Positions 7,110-14,806 of a stretch of DNA of 16,223 bases are shown here, in pieces. The stretch is taken from positions 13,090 through 29,312 of the forward strand of contig CAJOFW010000010.1 of assembly GCA_905234005.1 (NCBI GenBank), read 5' to 3'. The notes under the pieces are model-generated. The model searched no databases, was not told the origin of the DNA, and worked only from the letters and a program-made list of their open reading frames with translations. This DNA is from an uncultured Oscillospiraceae bacterium. Lineage in GTDB: Bacteria > Bacillota > Clostridia > Oscillospirales > Oscillospiraceae. Both the position numbers and the translations under genes were made by a program. Numbering within the stretch: position 1 is the first letter of the stretch; every line of letters begins with the position of its first letter.

Positions 7110-8450
7110 ATGTTTGAGGGAATGACGGAGCGGGAGGCCCGGGAGGAGCTTTTGAAGGCTGTCCGGGTCTACTGCGAGACGTATCACGGCGGGGACAACG
7201 CGTTCCGGCCCGGCGACCCCGTCCGGTACGCCGGCCGCGTGTACGACGCGGCGGAGATGACGAACCTTGTCGACGCGTCGCTCGAGTTCTGGCTGACGGC
7301 GGGGCGGTATACGCGGGAGTTTGAGCGGCGGCTCGCCGAATACCTCGGCGTGCGGTTCTGCGCTCTCACGAATTCCGGCTCCTCCGCGAACCTTCTCGCG
7401 TTCATGGCGCTCACGTCGCCGCTGCTCGGCGACCGGCGCGTTCTGCCCGGCGACGAGGTCATCACCGTCGCCGCCGGCTTTCCGACGACCGTCGCGCCGA
7501 TCATCCAGTACGGCGCGGCGCCCGTTTTCATCGACGTGACGATCCCGCAGTACAACCTCGACGTGACGCGGCTCGAGGCGGCGCTGTCGCCCCGGACGAA
7601 GGCCGTCATGTGCGCGCATACGCTCGGCAACCCGTTCGACCTCGCCGCCGTGCGCGATTTCTGCGACAGGCACGGCCTGTGGCTCATCGAGGACAACTGC
7701 GACGCCCTCGGCTCGGAGTACGAGCTGGACGGCGTAAAGCGGCTGACCGGCTCGGTCGGCGACCTCGGCACGTCGTCGTTCTACCCCCCGCACCACATGA
7801 CGATGGGCGAGGGCGGGGCCGTGTACACGAGCAATCCGCTGCTCGGCCGCATCGTCCGCTCCCTGCGCGACTGGGGCCGCGACTGCTCGTGCGAGCCGGG
7901 GCAGGACAACCGCTGCGGCCACCGCTTCGACGGACAGTTCGGCGAGCTGCCGCGGGGCTACGACCACAAATACGTCTACGCCCACTTCGGCTACAACCTC
8001 AAGGCGACCGATATGCAGGCCGCGATCGGCTGCGCCCAGCTCGACAAGCTGCCCGGCTTCACGGCGCGGCGGCGGGAGAATTTCCGGCTTCTGCGCTCGC
8101 TTCTGGAAGACGCCGCCGACCGGCTCATCCTGCCCGAGGCCGCGCCGCGCTCCGACCCGAGCTGGTTCGGCTTTCTCATCACCTGCCGCGAGGGCGTCAG
8201 CCGCGACGGGCTTGTGCGCTCGCTCGAGAGCGCCGGCGTGCAGACGAGGATGCTGTTCGCGGGCAATCTCACGCGGCATCCGTGCTTCGATCTCATGCGA
8301 AAAGCCGGAACCGGCTACCGCGTCAGCGGCGGCCTTGAAAATACCGACCGCATCATGCGCGACTCGTTCTGGATCGGCGTGTACCCCGGCATGGACGAGG
8401 CGCGGCTTACATACATGGCGGACACGATCAAGGGGGCGCTGGGCGCATGA
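7110..8450 (+). CDS. rfbH: CDP-6-deoxy-D-xylo-4-hexulose-3-dehydrase (E1)
   Basis: A 446-residue PMP-dependent iron-sulfur enzyme that removes the C3 hydroxyl of CDP-4-keto-6-deoxyglucose. It follows Salmonella RfbH closely: SGSSANLLA (89-97), EVITVAAGFPTTV (116-128), MGEGGAV (232-238), GYDHKY (283-288), LFAGNLTR (382-389). The usual PLP-binding lysine of aminotransferases is replaced by His in FYPPHH (H228, equivalent to H220 of the Yersinia enzyme). The four known [2Fe-2S] ligands are present: C197, C259, C261, C269, with the C-x-C-x7-C spacing intact. A non-ligand Cys in the Salmonella motif is Gln265 here. Start: ATG 7110 after GAGAGAGAGGA (7093-7103). It overlaps rfbG by ATGA. The enzyme needs an NADH-dependent iron-sulfur reductase (E3), which is not in the window. 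Confidence 0.95.
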   Translation: MFEGMTEREAREELLKAVRVYCETYHGGDNAFRPGDPVRYAGRVYDAAEMTNLVDASLEFWLTAGRYTREFERRLAEYLGVRFCALTNSGSSANLLAFMALTSPLLGDRRVLPGDEVITVAAGFPTTVAPIIQYGAAPVFIDVTIPQYNLDVTRLEAALSPRTKAVMCAHTLGNPFDLAAVRDFCDRHGLWLIEDNCDALGSEYELDGVKRLTGSVGDLGTSSFYPPHHMTMGEGGAVYTSNPLLGRIVRSLRDWGRDCSCEPGQDNRCGHRFDGQFGELPRGYDHKYVYAHFGYNLKATDMQAAIGCAQLDKLPGFTARRRENFRLLRSLLEDAADRLILPEAAPRSDPSWFGFLITCREGVSRDGLVRSLESAGVQTRMLFAGNLTRHPCFDLMRKAGTGYRVSGGLENTDRIMRDSFWIGVYPGMDEARLTYMADTIKGALGA

Positions 8451-9583
8451 CGGACTACACCGACTACGCCGCCCTTGCCCGGTTCTACGCGGGAAAACGC
8501 GTGTTCGTCACCGGGCACACGGGGTTCAAGGGCTCGTGGCTGTGCCATATGCTCGCGGGCTTCGGCGCGGCGGTGACGGGCTATTCGCTCGAGCCGCCGA
8601 CGGAGCCGAGCCTCTGGCGGGCCATGCGGCTCGACGACTGCGTACAGTCCGTCATCGGCGACGTGCGGGACTATGACGCGCTGAGCCGGGCGTTCGGCGC
8701 GGCGGAGCCGGAGATCGTGCTGCACCTCGCCGCGCAGCCGATCGTGCGGGCGTCGTACAGAGATCCCCGGTACACCTACGAGACGAACGTGATGGGCACC
8801 GTGAACCTCTGCGAGTGCGTCCGCGTCCACGGCGGCGTGCGGTCGTTTCTGAACGTCACGACCGACAAGGTCTATCAAAACCGCGAGTGGCACTACGGCT
8901 ACCGCGAGATCGACCCGCTCGACGGCTTCGACCCATACTCGAACAGCAAATCCTGCTCCGAGCTGGTGACGCACAGCTATACGAACGCGTTCTTCGCGGC
9001 GATGGGCGTGGCGGCGTCCACGGCGCGGGCGGGGAACGTCATCGGCGGCGGCGACTTCGCCCCCGACCGCATCATACCCGACTGCGTCCGCACGGCGGCC
9101 CGGGGCGATACGATCATCGTGCGCAATCCCGATTCGACGAGGCCGTTTCAGCACGTTCTGGAGCCGCTGACCGCGTACCTCGCCCTCGCCGCGGCGCAAT
9201 ATGACGACGCCGCCCTCGCCGGCTGCTACAACGTCGGCCCGGACGACTGCGACTGCGTCACGACCGGCGCTCTGGCCGATCTCTTCTGCGCGGCGTGGGG
9301 GGACGCGAGATGGGAGCACGTCCCGGACGGCGGGCCGCACGAGGCGACGTTTCTGAAGCTCGACAGCTCGCTCATCCGCGCCGCCGTCGGCTGGCGGCCG
9401 CGCTGGCACATGGACACGGCCGTGGAGAAGACCGTCTCGTTCTACCGGGCGTTCGTGTCCGCGCCCGACGCCGCGGCGGGCGGCGCGGCGGACACCCTGC
9501 GAAAAATCGCCGACGAACAAATCGCCGACTACTTCTCCCCCCCGCCAAAAACTACGAACTACGAACTAAGAACTAAGAACTAA
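8447..9583 (+). CDS. rfbG: CDP-glucose 4,6-dehydratase
   Basis: A 378-residue short-chain dehydrogenase/reductase that turns CDP-glucose into CDP-4-keto-6-deoxyglucose. It has the NAD-binding TGHTGFKG (22-29), the catalytic TTDK (138-141), and the Tyr/Lys pair in YSNSK (164-168). RAGNVIGGGD (194-203) and HVLEPL (236-241) are family blocks also seen in Salmonella RfbG. Start: ATG 8447, overlapping the rfbH stop by four bases, with AGGGGG (8431-8436) upstream. The protein is about 20 residues longer than Salmonella RfbG as remembered. The last nine or so residues are encoded by a heptanucleotide tandem repeat that also supplies the TAA stop, so the C-terminus looks like an accidental extension. 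The gene order F-H-G differs from the Salmonella F-G-H order. Confidence 0.95.
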   Translation: MTDYTDYAALARFYAGKRVFVTGHTGFKGSWLCHMLAGFGAAVTGYSLEPPTEPSLWRAMRLDDCVQSVIGDVRDYDALSRAFGAAEPEIVLHLAAQPIVRASYRDPRYTYETNVMGTVNLCECVRVHGGVRSFLNVTTDKVYQNREWHYGYREIDPLDGFDPYSNSKSCSELVTHSYTNAFFAAMGVAASTARAGNVIGGGDFAPDRIIPDCVRTAARGDTIIVRNPDSTRPFQHVLEPLTAYLALAAAQYDDAALAGCYNVGPDDCDCVTTGALADLFCAAWGDARWEHVPDGGPHEATFLKLDSSLIRAAVGWRPRWHMDTAVEKTVSFYRAFVSAPDAAAGGAADTLRKIADEQIADYFSPPPKTTNYELRTKN

Positions 9584-9600
9584 GAGCTAAGAGCTAAGAA
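9550..9600. repeat. Heptanucleotide tandem repeat across the rfbG stop codon
   Basis: Seven contiguous 7-bp units run from 9550 to 9598: AACTACG twice, AACTAAG three times, AGCTAAG twice, then a partial AA. The rfbG stop TAA (9581-9583) falls inside the fifth unit. Since seven is not a multiple of three, gain or loss of a unit shifts the reading frame, but nearly every frame soon meets a TAA from the repeat. Base composition is very different from the surrounding GC-rich genes. Confidence 0.92.
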
Positions 9601-9625
9601 CCAAAACAAGGCAGGCATTTACGCT

Positions 9626-10446
9626 ATGGAACTCTACAACATGACGGAGGAGGAGCTGCGCGGCGTGCGGGAGCTGGAGCTTTCGGTTCTGCGCGAGGTG
9701 GACAGGCTCTGCGCCGCGCACGGACTGCGCTACTGTCTCGGCTACGGCACGCTTCTCGGCGCCATCCGGCACAAGGGCTTCATCCCGTGGGACGACGATG
9801 TGGACATCGCCATGCCGCGGAGGATTTCGACCGCCTGCGCGAAATCTGCGCGACGGAGCTGGACGGGCGGTTTTTCTATCAGTCCCACTATACCGACAAA
9901 AACTACTACTACCCGTACGACAAGATCCGCGTGAACGGCACGGTTTTCCGGGAGATATTCTTCGCCGACAGGGATATGCACCAGGGCGTGTTCATCGACG
10001 TCTTCCCCGTCGACCACGTCCCGGAGGACGAACGCCTCCGCCTGCGCCAGCGCCGCGCCTACCGCCGCTGGTACGCGGTGCTGCGCTATCGCTTCCTCGG
10101 CACGGCGGGCCGCTCGGGCCTGCGGGGGGCGGCCGTGCGGCTGTTCCGGTTTCTGACGGGGCTTTTCCCGATGGAATGGCTGTATAAGAAGGTCGAGGGG
10201 ATCATGACGCGGTATAACGGCACGGATACGGGGCTTATGAGCATGTTCATCTCCGACACCCGGGGCCGGGAGACGTTCCCCCGGTCGTACTACGACGACC
10301 TGACGTACGCGCCGTTTGAAAACGACAAATTCCCCATCCCCCGCGCCTGGGACGAGATGCTGGAGGGCAAATTCGGCGACTATATGACGCTGCCGCCCGT
10401 GGAGCAGCGCGTATCGGGCCACAAGCTCGTCGAGGTTCGGCTGTGA
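9626..10446 (+). pseudogene. LicD-family phosphotransferase, frameshifted
   Basis: A LicD-type gene in two frames. The first part (9626-9820) encodes 65 residues with the hallmark GYGTLLGAIRHKGF (39-52) and the acidic PWDDDVDIAMPR (54-65). From 9820 the family sequence continues in the -1 frame with EDFDRLREIC and runs to TGA at 10446. Restoring one G at the GCGGAGG run (9817-9823) gives an intact protein of about 273 residues, a normal length. LicD proteins are cytoplasmic nucleotidyltransferase-fold enzymes that move phosphocholine or similar phospho-groups onto glycans. Unrepaired, the first frame runs on to 9934 and makes a 102-residue fragment lacking most of the domain. This is either a recent one-base deletion or a sequencing/assembly error; no slippery heptamer typical of programmed frameshifting is present. 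Start: ATG 9626 after AAGGCAGG (9608-9615). Confidence 0.88.
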
Positions 10447-10492
10447 CGGCGGCGCGAAACGCGGCCTTGATCGTGACGACGGCGGGGGAGAT

Positions 10493-11941
10493 ATGAACGT
10501 GCTGAAATCGCTTCGGGATAAGTACGCGTCGCTCTCCGACGTGAAGAAGACGGCGCTGTGGCACACGTTCTGCAACGTCGCCCAGCGCGGGGCGTCCGTC
10601 ATCACGACGCCGATTTTTACGCGCCTGCTCACGACCGGGGAGTACGGCCTGTGCAGCGTCTACCTCGCGTGGTTTGAGATATTCCTCATCATCACCTCGC
10701 TGAACGTCCAGAACGAGGGGCTGAACAACGGCCTCATCCGCTTCGAGCACGACAAGGACGGCTTCACCTCCGCCTCGGCGGGCCTCGCCGTCACGATGAC
10801 GCTCTGCTGGGCCGGCGTGTATCTGCTGCTCCGGCCGCAGATCGACGCGCTGACGGGGCTGAGCTCGTTCGTGATGCTGTTCATGTTCATCGAGCTGATC
10901 TTCAACCCGCCGCTGTACCTCTGGATCAACCGCAACCGCTACGACTTCCGCTACCGGCGGCCGACGGTCGTGATGCTTTTGTACAGCGTGCTGTACCCGG
11001 TCGTCGCCATCGCCGCCGTGCTGCATACGCAGTACCGGGCGGAGGCGCGGATCATCTCCATAGCCGGCTTCCAGGGCGTGTTCGGGTGCTTCTTCCTGTT
11101 CTGGCTTCTGTACCGGGGCCGGAAGTTCTACGACGCGAAATACTGGAAATTCGCGTTCACGTTCAATCTCCCGCTCGTGCTGTATCATATGTCCCAGACG
11201 CTGTTAAACCGCGCCGACAGCATCATGATCAACTACTACACGGGCACGGCGGACGCCGGCGTCTACAACGTCGCCTACACCGCCGCGACGCTGAGCCTGC
11301 TCGTCGTATCGGGCATCAACGGCTCGTTCAACCCGTGGATGTACCGGCGGCTCAAGGAGAAAAACCACCGGGAGCTGGGCCGTCAGGCGCTGAACCTGTG
11401 CGTGCTCGTCGCCCTCGGCACCGTCGCCCTGACCGCGTTCGCGCCGGATATCATACGCATCCTCGCGACCGGCGACTATGTGGAGGCGCAGTGGATCATC
11501 CCGCCGGTGTCCGCGAGCGTGTTCTTCATCTTCACCTACATGATCTTCGCGAACGTCGAGATGTACCTCGGCGAGACGCGGTTTGTGAGCCTCATCACCG
11601 TGGCCGGGGCGGGGCTGAACGTCGTGCTCAACGCGGTCTTCATCCGGCTGTACGGCTACATCGCCGCCGGGTGGACGACGCTCGTATGCTACGCGCTCAT
11701 CGCGCTGTGGCACTACGTCTATATGCTCCGCGCCTGCCGGAGGCACGGCGTCGAAGCGCCGATCTTCCGGGGCCGGGCGCTGATGCTCTTAAGCCTCGGC
11801 GTTCTCGCCGCGACGTTTGTCATGCTGCTCGTGTACCGGCTCGGCTATGTGCGCTACGCCGTCATCGCGGCGGCGGCGGCGGTCGTGTGGCTCATGCGCG
11901 GGCGGCTTGTGGGCGCGCTCGGCATCCGGCGCGGGGAATGA
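10493..11941 (+). CDS. Polysaccharide flippase, Wzx-type (MOP superfamily)
   Basis: A 482-residue integral membrane protein, likely moving the lipid-linked repeat unit across the membrane for polymerisation. It has the typical flippase opening: a short basic N-terminus, then a helix with polar residues, TTPIFTRLLTTGEYG (about 38-52), the usual early loop of the polysaccharide_synt/Wzx families. About 12-14 hydrophobic helices are spread evenly to the C-terminus. The central NRADSIMINYYTGTADAGVY block (about 239-258) is a further family mark. Start: ATG 10493 with GGGGGAG (10484-10490) immediately upstream, a tight but usable spacing. It lies 46 bp after the licD-like gene. The stop codon sits in a 15-bp tandem duplication. 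The pairing with a Wzy-like polymerase downstream supports a Wzx/Wzy pathway. Confidence 0.9.
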   Translation: MNVLKSLRDKYASLSDVKKTALWHTFCNVAQRGASVITTPIFTRLLTTGEYGLCSVYLAWFEIFLIITSLNVQNEGLNNGLIRFEHDKDGFTSASAGLAVTMTLCWAGVYLLLRPQIDALTGLSSFVMLFMFIELIFNPPLYLWINRNRYDFRYRRPTVVMLLYSVLYPVVAIAAVLHTQYRAEARIISIAGFQGVFGCFFLFWLLYRGRKFYDAKYWKFAFTFNLPLVLYHMSQTLLNRADSIMINYYTGTADAGVYNVAYTAATLSLLVVSGINGSFNPWMYRRLKEKNHRELGRQALNLCVLVALGTVALTAFAPDIIRILATGDYVEAQWIIPPVSASVFFIFTYMIFANVEMYLGETRFVSLITVAGAGLNVVLNAVFIRLYGYIAAGWTTLVCYALIALWHYVYMLRACRRHGVEAPIFRGRALMLLSLGVLAATFVMLLVYRLGYVRYAVIAAAAAVVWLMRGRLVGALGIRRGE

Positions 11942-11967
11942 CCGGGCCGCAAATGACCGGGCCGCAA
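11938..11967. repeat. Exact 15-bp tandem duplication at the flippase stop codon
   Basis: ATGACCGGGCCGCAA occurs twice head-to-tail, at 11938-11952 and 11953-11967. The first copy contains the flippase TGA stop. The second places an ATG in the gap before the acyltransferase. It looks like a simple slippage duplication; no coding role is evident. Confidence 0.9.
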
Positions 11968-12008
11968 GGCCATCCTCCGGCCGTATCAGCCGAAGAAAGG
12001 AGAAAACG

Positions 12009-13091
12009 ATGGAAAAAGCATCCGCTGTGAAGCCGGGCACGCTCGGTTACTTCAACCTCGACCGCGGCGTCGGCATCCTGCTCGTCCTCCTGATGCACTC
12101 GGCCAATCTCTTCGGGGTCGTCACACTCGGACAGGCCGGCGGCGGGCTGTTTGCGGGCTGGGTCGACGTGGTCGGCGCGGGGCTTATGGCGATGTTCTTT
12201 CTGGAGAGCGGCTACGGCTACTTCCGCCGGAAGCCGCGCCAGTGTCTGAAAAATCAGGTCACGATGCTGATCGTGCCGTACTATATCGCGTCGGCCCTGA
12301 TCGTGCTGACGAAGCTCGCGCTCGCCGTCATCGAGCACCGGCCGTTTACGGAGCACGGCGGCAACCTCGTGCTGACGTATCTGCTCGTGCTGAACCACAA
12401 CGGCGGCGGCACGCTGTTCGGCATCCCGACGGAGTCGGTCCGCATCTACTGGTACCCGTTCTCGCTCGCCGTCGGCTGGGTCATCCTGAACGCGATCGAG
12501 CAGCGGAAGGATACACGCTTCCGCGCCGCCATGATCACGCTCTGCGTGCTCGTCGGCTGCGGCCTCGGGATGTGGCGTGAGCGGTGGATGTTCGAGATCC
12601 CCGTCGTGCTGTGCGTCGTCGGCTACCTCGCCGCCGGGGCGGAGATACGCAAGCGGAAGCTCCTGGAGAAAAAGCTTCCCTGGTGGGCGTACGCGCTGAT
12701 GCTGCTCGCGATCGCCGTGTCGCTGGCGTTCGGACAGATCAACTTCGCCAACTGCCGCTGGAGGCTCGGGCCGGTCGACCTGCTCGCCGCCGGGTGCATC
12801 GGATTTCTGCTCATGCGGCTCATGGCGTGGGTCAAAACGCGTGTCACGGGCCGGCTCACGGCCGCCGTTGAGACCGTCGGCCTCAACTCGTTCATGATTA
12901 TCCTCGTCCACGGCTACGAGGGGCAGATCGTGCCCTGGTACCGGCTCGAGGGGCTGCTCGGGGGGCGGAGGCTGCTGTGTACGGTCATCGTGTTCGTGCT
13001 GCGGCTCGCGTTCGTCCTCGCCGTCGTCAAGGGCATCGACGCCGGCAAGCGGCTTTACGCAGACCGCCGCCGCGGCAAAGCGGAGAGATAA
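12009..13091 (+). CDS. Acyltransferase-3 family membrane protein
   Basis: A 360-residue multipass membrane protein of the acyltransferase_3 family, which transfers acyl groups (acetyl, succinyl and others) to sugars, usually on surface glycans. The N-terminal helix has the family layout with LDRG (17-20) and the conserved His30 in LVLLMH. It is followed by FFLESGYGYF (63-72), a variant of the usual F-F-x-x-S-G-F motif. About ten hydrophobic helices follow, and the tail is strongly basic. Start: ATG 12009 with a strong AAAGGAG (11996-12002) six bases upstream. A longer in-frame reading from 11817 runs inside the flippase gene and is rejected. Only three bases separate its stop from the acyl ligase start, so it is probably part of one unit with the ligase and carrier protein. 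Its acyl donor could be acyl-ACP rather than acyl-CoA; that is inference. Confidence 0.85.
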   Translation: MEKASAVKPGTLGYFNLDRGVGILLVLLMHSANLFGVVTLGQAGGGLFAGWVDVVGAGLMAMFFLESGYGYFRRKPRQCLKNQVTMLIVPYYIASALIVLTKLALAVIEHRPFTEHGGNLVLTYLLVLNHNGGGTLFGIPTESVRIYWYPFSLAVGWVILNAIEQRKDTRFRAAMITLCVLVGCGLGMWRERWMFEIPVVLCVVGYLAAGAEIRKRKLLEKKLPWWAYALMLLAIAVSLAFGQINFANCRWRLGPVDLLAAGCIGFLLMRLMAWVKTRVTGRLTAAVETVGLNSFMIILVHGYEGQIVPWYRLEGLLGGRRLLCTVIVFVLRLAFVLAVVKGIDAGKRLYADRRRGKAER

Positions 13092-13094
13092 GAT

Positions 13095-14549
13095 ATGGAA
13101 ACACTGAGAGAGCTTCTGCGCGCCGTCTGCGCGGCGAAGGAAAACGCCGTCCTCGTCCGGTATCTGGACGGCGCGGCGCCGGTCGACGTGACCGGCGGGC
13201 GGTATTTCGGCGATATCGCGGCGATGGCCGCGTCGCCGGAGGCGCGTTGTCTTACCGGGCGGCGGGCCGCGATTTTCGCCGAAAACGGCTACCCGTGGCT
13301 CGTGTGCTTCGGCGCGGTCGCCGAGGGCGGCGGCGTCGCCGTCTGCCTGAGCGCGGAGCTTGGCGCGCCGGAGGTCGTCGAGGCCGGGACGCAGACCGGC
13401 TTCGAGGCGATCGTGTGCGACGCCGACCACGCGTCCGACGCGGCGCAGGCCGCCGCCGCGCTCGATATCCCGTGTCTTCTGACGGAGACCGGGCCGGACG
13501 GCTCGCCGTCTCTGCGGCTTGTCCGTGAGGGCGGCGGCCGGGCGGCGCGGACCGTGCCCCTGCCGCCCGACGCGGCGGCGGTGCTGTTCACGTCCGGGAC
13601 GACCGGACGGAAGAAGGCCGTCGTCCACACGCACGCGGCGTTTTGCGCGAGCACGGAAAAGCCGTTCGCGGAAGGGCCGGGCTCGGCGCTTGTCATCCTG
13701 CCGTTTCACCACGTCGGCGGCATCGTCCTCGCGCTGAACGTCATGCGTTCGGAGCGGACGCTGTGCATCGGTCAGGCGCGGCGGCTTCTGCGCTGTCTCG
13801 AGAAGCTCAGGCCGAACGCCGTGTTCCTCGTGCCGGCCATGGCCGATATGCTCATGAAGCGGCTCGAGCGCCACGGCTGGGATCAGGAACGTCTCGGCTG
13901 GGCCCTGCGCGAGATATTCCCCGGCGCCGCGGCGTTCTCCCCGGCGATGGCGGAGACGTTTGAGCGGGCGGGCGTCGCGGTCATACAGGTCTACGGCGCG
14001 ACCGAGACCTGCGCCATGGGCGCGTGCGGACGCATGACGCCGGAGCGTCCCGGCAGCATCGGGCGGCCCGTCCCCTGCGTGGAGATACGCATCGAGGACG
14101 GGGAGCTTCTCATCCGGGGAACGCCCGTCATGGCGGGCTACTGCGGCGACGACGCGCTCACGGCCGAGACGCTGCGGGACGGCTGGTACCACACCGGCGA
14201 CCTCGCCCGCGCCGACGCGGACGGGTATCTCTACCTCACGGGCCGGAAAAAGAACCTCATCATCCTCTCGAACGGCGAGAACATCAGCCCGGAGGAGGTC
14301 GAGGCGAAAATCGCCGCCCTCGGCGGCGTCGCCGAATCGGAGCTGTTCGCCGAGGACGACCGCCTCGTTCTGGAAATCGTCCCCGAGCCGGGGGCGGATC
14401 CCGACGCGGCGGCGGAGGCGGTGCGGAGGGACTATAACCCCGCCGTGCCGACCTATATGCAGATACGCGACATCCGCCTGCGCGCAGAGCCGCTCCCGCG
14501 CACCGCGACGGGAAAGCTCCTGCGCCGCGGCCGGACAGAATCAGTATAA
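13095..14549 (+). CDS. AMP-forming acyl/acid ligase (ANL superfamily)
   Basis: A 484-residue class I adenylate-forming enzyme that activates a carboxylic acid with ATP and passes it to a thiol, here probably the neighbouring carrier protein. The motifs are complete: A3 loop LFTSGTTGRKKA (164-175), YGATE (300-304), TGDL (367-370), the hinge region GRKKN (383-387) and SNGENISPEEVE (392-403), and the catalytic Lys474 in RTATGKLLRRG (469-479). It is somewhat shorter than typical fatty acyl-CoA ligases and near the length of DltA-type enzymes. Start: ATG 13095 with GGAGAG (13082-13087) seven bases upstream. Tight spacing to the acyltransferase upstream and the ACP 14 bases downstream suggests co-expression. 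The substrate acid cannot be deduced; a short-chain, hydroxy or amino acid are all possible. Confidence 0.87.
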   Translation: METLRELLRAVCAAKENAVLVRYLDGAAPVDVTGGRYFGDIAAMAASPEARCLTGRRAAIFAENGYPWLVCFGAVAEGGGVAVCLSAELGAPEVVEAGTQTGFEAIVCDADHASDAAQAAAALDIPCLLTETGPDGSPSLRLVREGGGRAARTVPLPPDAAAVLFTSGTTGRKKAVVHTHAAFCASTEKPFAEGPGSALVILPFHHVGGIVLALNVMRSERTLCIGQARRLLRCLEKLRPNAVFLVPAMADMLMKRLERHGWDQERLGWALREIFPGAAAFSPAMAETFERAGVAVIQVYGATETCAMGACGRMTPERPGSIGRPVPCVEIRIEDGELLIRGTPVMAGYCGDDALTAETLRDGWYHTGDLARADADGYLYLTGRKKNLIILSNGENISPEEVEAKIAALGGVAESELFAEDDRLVLEIVPEPGADPDAAAEAVRRDYNPAVPTYMQIRDIRLRAEPLPRTATGKLLRRGRTESV

Positions 14550-14563
14550 CCGGAGGGAATTAT

Positions 14564-14806
14564 ATGGACAGACAGACCGTGGAAAAGGGAATCCTCGAGA
14601 TTTTGGACGATATCCTCTGCCCGGACGAGCCGATCACACGCGATACGCGGATGGTGGACGAGCTGGGCATCTCCTCAATGGAATCGCTCGCGATGCTTGA
14701 CCGCATCGAGGAGCTGTTCGGGCTGACGATCCCGGCGCGGGAGCTTCGAAGCGTCGAGACCTTCGGCGATCTGGGGGATATGGTCATGCGCTATGTCGAG
14801 GGATAA
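14564..14806 (+). CDS. Acyl carrier protein (phosphopantetheine-binding)
   Basis: An 80-residue acidic four-helix carrier protein. The modification site sits in DELGISSMES (32-41). Ser38 aligns with the phosphopantetheine serine of the usual DSL motif, which reads S-S-M here, so the Asp before the serine is replaced by Ser37. Helix 2 then continues as LAMLDRIEELFG (42-53), typical of carriers. Start: ATG 14564 with GGAGGG (14552-14557) six bases upstream. It lies 14 bases after the acyl ligase and overlaps the polymerase start by 14 bases. This is not the housekeeping fatty-acid ACP, judging by its context. The likely role is to hold the acyl group activated by the ligase for transfer to the polysaccharide. 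Confidence 0.88.
   Translation: MDRQTVEKGILEILDDILCPDEPITRDTRMVDELGISSMESLAMLDRIEELFGLTIPARELRSVETFGDLGDMVMRYVEG

Noticed and set aside
6972..8279. 435-residue minus-strand open frame opposite rfbH
   Set aside because: rfbH is unmistakable on the + strand; the minus frame has no domain and reads through the palindromic gap.
9550..9600. CRISPR array
   Set aside because: The units are only 7 bp and directly contiguous, with no spacers.
9812..9826. Programmed -1 ribosomal frameshift in the licD-like gene
   Set aside because: The junction reads ATG CCG CGG AGG with no X-XXY-YYZ slippery heptamer and no obvious stimulating structure, so a deletion or sequence error is simpler.
11817..12008. N-terminal extension of the acyltransferase
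   Set aside because: It overlaps the flippase gene in another frame, while ATG 12009 has a strong AAAGGAG at correct spacing and gives the family-like N-terminus.
11892..14192. 766-residue open frame on the minus strand
   Set aside because: It lies opposite the acyltransferase and acyl ligase, both with full family motifs and ribosome sites. The frame is Arg/Pro/Asp/His-rich with no domain, the usual shadow of GC-rich codon use.
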